64,000 bases of DNA, from NCBI GenBank assembly GCA_016183805.1, contig JACPDX010000005.1:1-64000 (forward strand). Reading direction: 5' to 3'. This DNA is from Bacteroidota bacterium. GTDB lineage: Bacteria; Bacteroidota; Bacteroidia; Flavobacteriales_E; Vicingaceae. The position numbers and the translations under genes are program-made. Positions 61,950 through 64,000 of the stretch are shown here, piece after piece. The notes beneath the pieces are model-generated. The model was given only the letters and a program-made list of their open reading frames with translations, was not told where the DNA came from and did no database searches. Position 1 is the stretch's first letter. Every line of letters starts with the position of its first letter.

Positions 61950-62987
61950 CTACTTCCTTGTATATTCATGAACAAACTTACAAAGTTGTTTTACGTTTTC
62001 GACTGGAGTACCGGGTAAAATTCCGTGTCCTAAATTAAAAATGTGCCCTGGTTTTCCTTTTACCGAATCTAATAATTTTTTAGTTTTAGCTTCAATGATA
62101 CTCCAATCTGCAAACAAAGCGGTTGGGTCTAAATTTCCTTGAACAGCAAATTTGTAGTCCATGTCTTTCCATACTTTTGCCAAATCGGTTTTCCAATCGA
62201 TGGCAATTACATCCGGTTTGGCTTTTATTAAACTCGGTATTAAATGCGATGAATTTACCCCCATAGAAATAATTGGAATTGTGGGATGTTTTTCACGAAT
62301 AATATGAATCATTTTCTCAACGTGAGTATAAACGTATTCGTTGTAATCGTCGATGTCTAAAGCACCAACCCAACTGTCGAATATTTGTACCACCATAGCA
62401 CCGCTCTCAATTTGAAAGTTGAGGTAGTTAGCCATAACCGTTGCCAATTTATCCATTAACAAATGCCAAGCTTTAGGCTCGTTGTACATAAAAGCTTTCA
62501 TTTTTTCGTAGTTCTTCGATGGACCGCCTTCAATCATGTAGCTTGCTAACGTAAATGGAGCACCAACAAAACCAATACAAGGCACATTCAATTCTCCTTT
62601 AAGAATGGTTAATGCTTTACCGGTATACCACATTTCGGTTGCAGGGTCAACCACTTTCAGTTTTTCTACATCCGAAACTGTAGTTATAGGGTTGTGAATT
62701 AAAGGTCCGTAGCCTTTTTTGTACTCAAAGCTAATTCCCATCGGTCCAAGTGGAATCAAAATATCAGAAAAAATAATGGCAGAATCCAATTCAAATTGAT
62801 TGATAGGAAGCATTGTAACCTCTGCACTTACTTCAGGAATGGTACTGATTTCAATAATACTGTACTTTTCTTTTATTTTCATGTACTCTTTTTGGTAACG
62901 ACCGGCTTGTCGGGCCAACCAAAGTGGAGTATATTCTGTTTCTTGCATTCTACAAGCTCTTAAGAAACTATCGTTGAATTTTGTCAT
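61950..62987 (-). CDS. hemE: Uroporphyrinogen decarboxylase
   Basis: 345 residues. Haem pathway step uroporphyrinogen III to coproporphyrinogen III. Motifs PLWLARQAGRYQKEYMKIKE (N-terminal Arg cluster), AIIFSDILIPLGPMGISFEY, GFVGAPFTLASYMIEGG and ILPGTPVENVK. Full length. Follows hemL on the same strand, separated by 86 bp containing an inverted repeat. Confidence 0.97.
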   Translation of the reverse strand: MTKFNDSFLRACRMQETEYTPLWLARQAGRYQKEYMKIKEKYSIIEISTIPEVSAEVTMLPINQFELDSAIIFSDILIPLGPMGISFEYKKGYGPLIHNPITTVSDVEKLKVVDPATEMWYTGKALTILKGELNVPCIGFVGAPFTLASYMIEGGPSKNYEKMKAFMYNEPKAWHLLMDKLATVMANYLNFQIESGAMVVQIFDSWVGALDIDDYNEYVYTHVEKMIHIIREKHPTIPIISMGVNSSHLIPSLIKAKPDVIAIDWKTDLAKVWKDMDYKFAVQGNLDPTALFADWSIIEAKTKKLLDSVKGKPGHIFNLGHGILPGTPVENVKQLCKFVHEYTRK

Positions 62988-63001
62988 TGTTTTTTATTTT
63001 T

Positions 63002-63067
63002 TGTAGAGACGGATGATTATCCGTCTCTCTGTTTTTTTTTTCAGAAGGACAATCGTCCGTCTCTACA
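63002..63067. repeat. Inverted repeat between hemL and hemE
   Basis: TGTAGAGACGGATGATTATC at the left and the complement of TGTAGAGACGGACGATTGTC at the right end, with T11 between. The left arm itself contains a GAGACGGAT/ATCCGTCTC hairpin and the right arm a GGAC/GTCC hairpin. It resembles dispersed GTAGAGACG-type repeats and may act as terminator or attenuator between the two haem genes. Confidence 0.7.
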
Positions 63068-63073
63068 GCGTGA

Positions 63074-64000
63074 TTAATTATTAATTTTTTTCATTGCATT
63101 ATTAATTCCTTTTATTAATCGTTTCATATCCTCGTCAGAAATCACAGAACATAAAAACCATGCTTCAAACTGACTTGGCGGAATGTAAATGCCGTTTTCA
63201 ATCAAACCCCAGAAGAACTTGGTAAACTGTTCGGTATTGCATTCTTGTGCTTCGGTAAAATTGGTGATTTTCTTACTTGAGAAAAATGGATTAAACATCG
63301 AACCAAATCTATTTACTGTTAATTCAATTTCATTTTCGGCTGCTGCATTGAGCAATGCTTTTTCCAGAATTTCAGCTTGTTTATTAAATTTATCGTAAGG
63401 ATTTTGAGCTTTTAATTCGGTTAACGTAGAAATTCCGGCAACCATAGCCACAGGATTTCCTGATAAAGTTCCAGCCTGATAAACATCACCCAAAGGAGAA
63501 ACTCGATTCATTATTTCATTTCTGGCACCATAAGCCCCAACCGGAAAACCACCACCAATCACTTTCCCTAAACAGGTAATGTCTCCTTCAATTTCTAACA
63601 ATTCCTGAGCGCCACCAAACTTCGAACGGAATCCAGTCATTACTTCATCCACCACCAATAAAATACCTGCATCTTTGGTGATTTTTCTTAGTTCTTTAAT
63701 AAAAGCATCGGTTGGTAAAACAACCCCCATGTTACCCGCAATAGGTTCAATAAAAACTGCTGCAATGTCATTACATTCAGCAATATGTTTCTTTACCGAA
63801 TCAATATTATTGTACTCAGCAATTAAGGTGTTTTTAACTGCGTCGTTTGGTACACCAGCACTTCCAGGTAAACTGTAAGTAACCAAGCCAGAACCTGCAG
63901 CAACTAAAAGTGCATCGGAATGACCGTGGTAACAACCGGCAAATTTTATGATGTGGTTTTTATTGGTAAAAGCTCTCGCCAATCGAATAGCACTTAAAAT
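63074..64000 (-). CDS. hemL: Glutamate-1-semialdehyde aminomutase (5' partial)
   Basis: The frame is open to the window's right edge (ILSAIRLARAFTNKN is visible), so about 120 N-terminal residues are missing. PLP enzyme making 5-aminolevulinate. Motifs: FAGCYHGHSDALLV, EVMTGFRSKFGGAQ, CLGKVIGGGFPVGAYG with the PLP Lys, YQAGTLSGNP. Ends intact. Upstream of hemE on the same strand. Confidence 0.97.
   Translation of the reverse strand: MLSAIRLARAFTNKNHIIKFAGCYHGHSDALLVAAGSGLVTYSLPGSAGVPNDAVKNTLIAEYNNIDSVKKHIAECNDIAAVFIEPIAGNMGVVLPTDAFIKELRKITKDAGILLVVDEVMTGFRSKFGGAQELLEIEGDITCLGKVIGGGFPVGAYGARNEIMNRVSPLGDVYQAGTLSGNPVAMVAGISTLTELKAQNPYDKFNKQAEILEKALLNAAAENEIELTVNRFGSMFNPFFSSKKITNFTEAQECNTEQFTKFFWGLIENGIYIPPSQFEAWFLCSVISDEDMKRLIKGINNAMKKINN

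Overview
The window is AT-rich DNA of a member of the Bacteroidota, most likely a Flavobacteriales-type organism. The signs are type IX secretion (T9SS) cargo with C-terminal sorting tails, a PorP/SprF protein next to a gliding-type (CHU_C) domain protein, a short eukaryote/archaeal-type prolyl-tRNA synthetase, A-rich leaders instead of Shine-Dalgarno sites, and -7 boxes of the TAnnTTTG type. No species-level call is possible from the sequence alone.

Layout. (1) 1-4.0 kb: chromosomal flank with three exported proteins (a DUF1566-type tail, an unknown, and an RCC1-repeat protein with a T9SS tail), ending in a probable transposase remnant. (2) 4152-35830: a 31.7-kb integrated island. It is bounded by a perfect 31-bp direct repeat formed by the 3' end of tRNA-Glu(TTC), with the intact tRNA at the right end. 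A tyrosine integrase lies just inside the left end, and a 24-bp direct repeat (candidate integrase arm site) lies in each arm. (3) 35.8-64 kb: chromosomal backbone with proS, surface proteins, an M23 peptidase, a 1273-residue CotH/CHU_C protein plus PorP/SprF, purE, hpt, adk, obgE, lipB, an ABC-F ATPase, a ChaN-like protein, hemE and hemL (cut by the window end).

Inside the island. 4.2-12 kb is the mobility/replication part: integrase, HTH partner, unknown small genes, an orphan C5-cytosine DNA methyltransferase, an HTH protein, a ParB-like protein, and a 453-residue protein with the A, B and C motif pattern of a right-hand (PolA/single-subunit RNA polymerase-like) polymerase. 12-18 kb holds a membrane Ser/Thr kinase with a DNA-binding partner, a Cys-rich microprotein, a delta-60 repeat protein and MORN-type exported proteins. 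18-24 kb holds unknown accessory genes, a HEXXH protein pair, a serine recombinase and decayed genes. 24-35 kb is a signalling block: CheR-type methyltransferase, CheB-type methylesterase, a triple-receiver hybrid histidine kinase, a REC-histidine kinase, a single-domain regulator, a REC-PP2C phosphatase, a REC-HisKA_3 kinase and a LuxR-type regulator. It reads as a phosphorelay carried as cargo, with no chemoreceptor, CheA or CheW. The right end holds a decayed copy of the gene at 17992-18729.

The island has no visible relaxase, conjugation, capsid or terminase genes, so it is neither an evident ICE nor an evident prophage. The most interesting points are the polymerase-like protein, the repeated attachment arms (a related copy also lies outside the island), the paralogous unknown family with a dead copy, the HEXXH pair, and an internally deleted hpt in the backbone.
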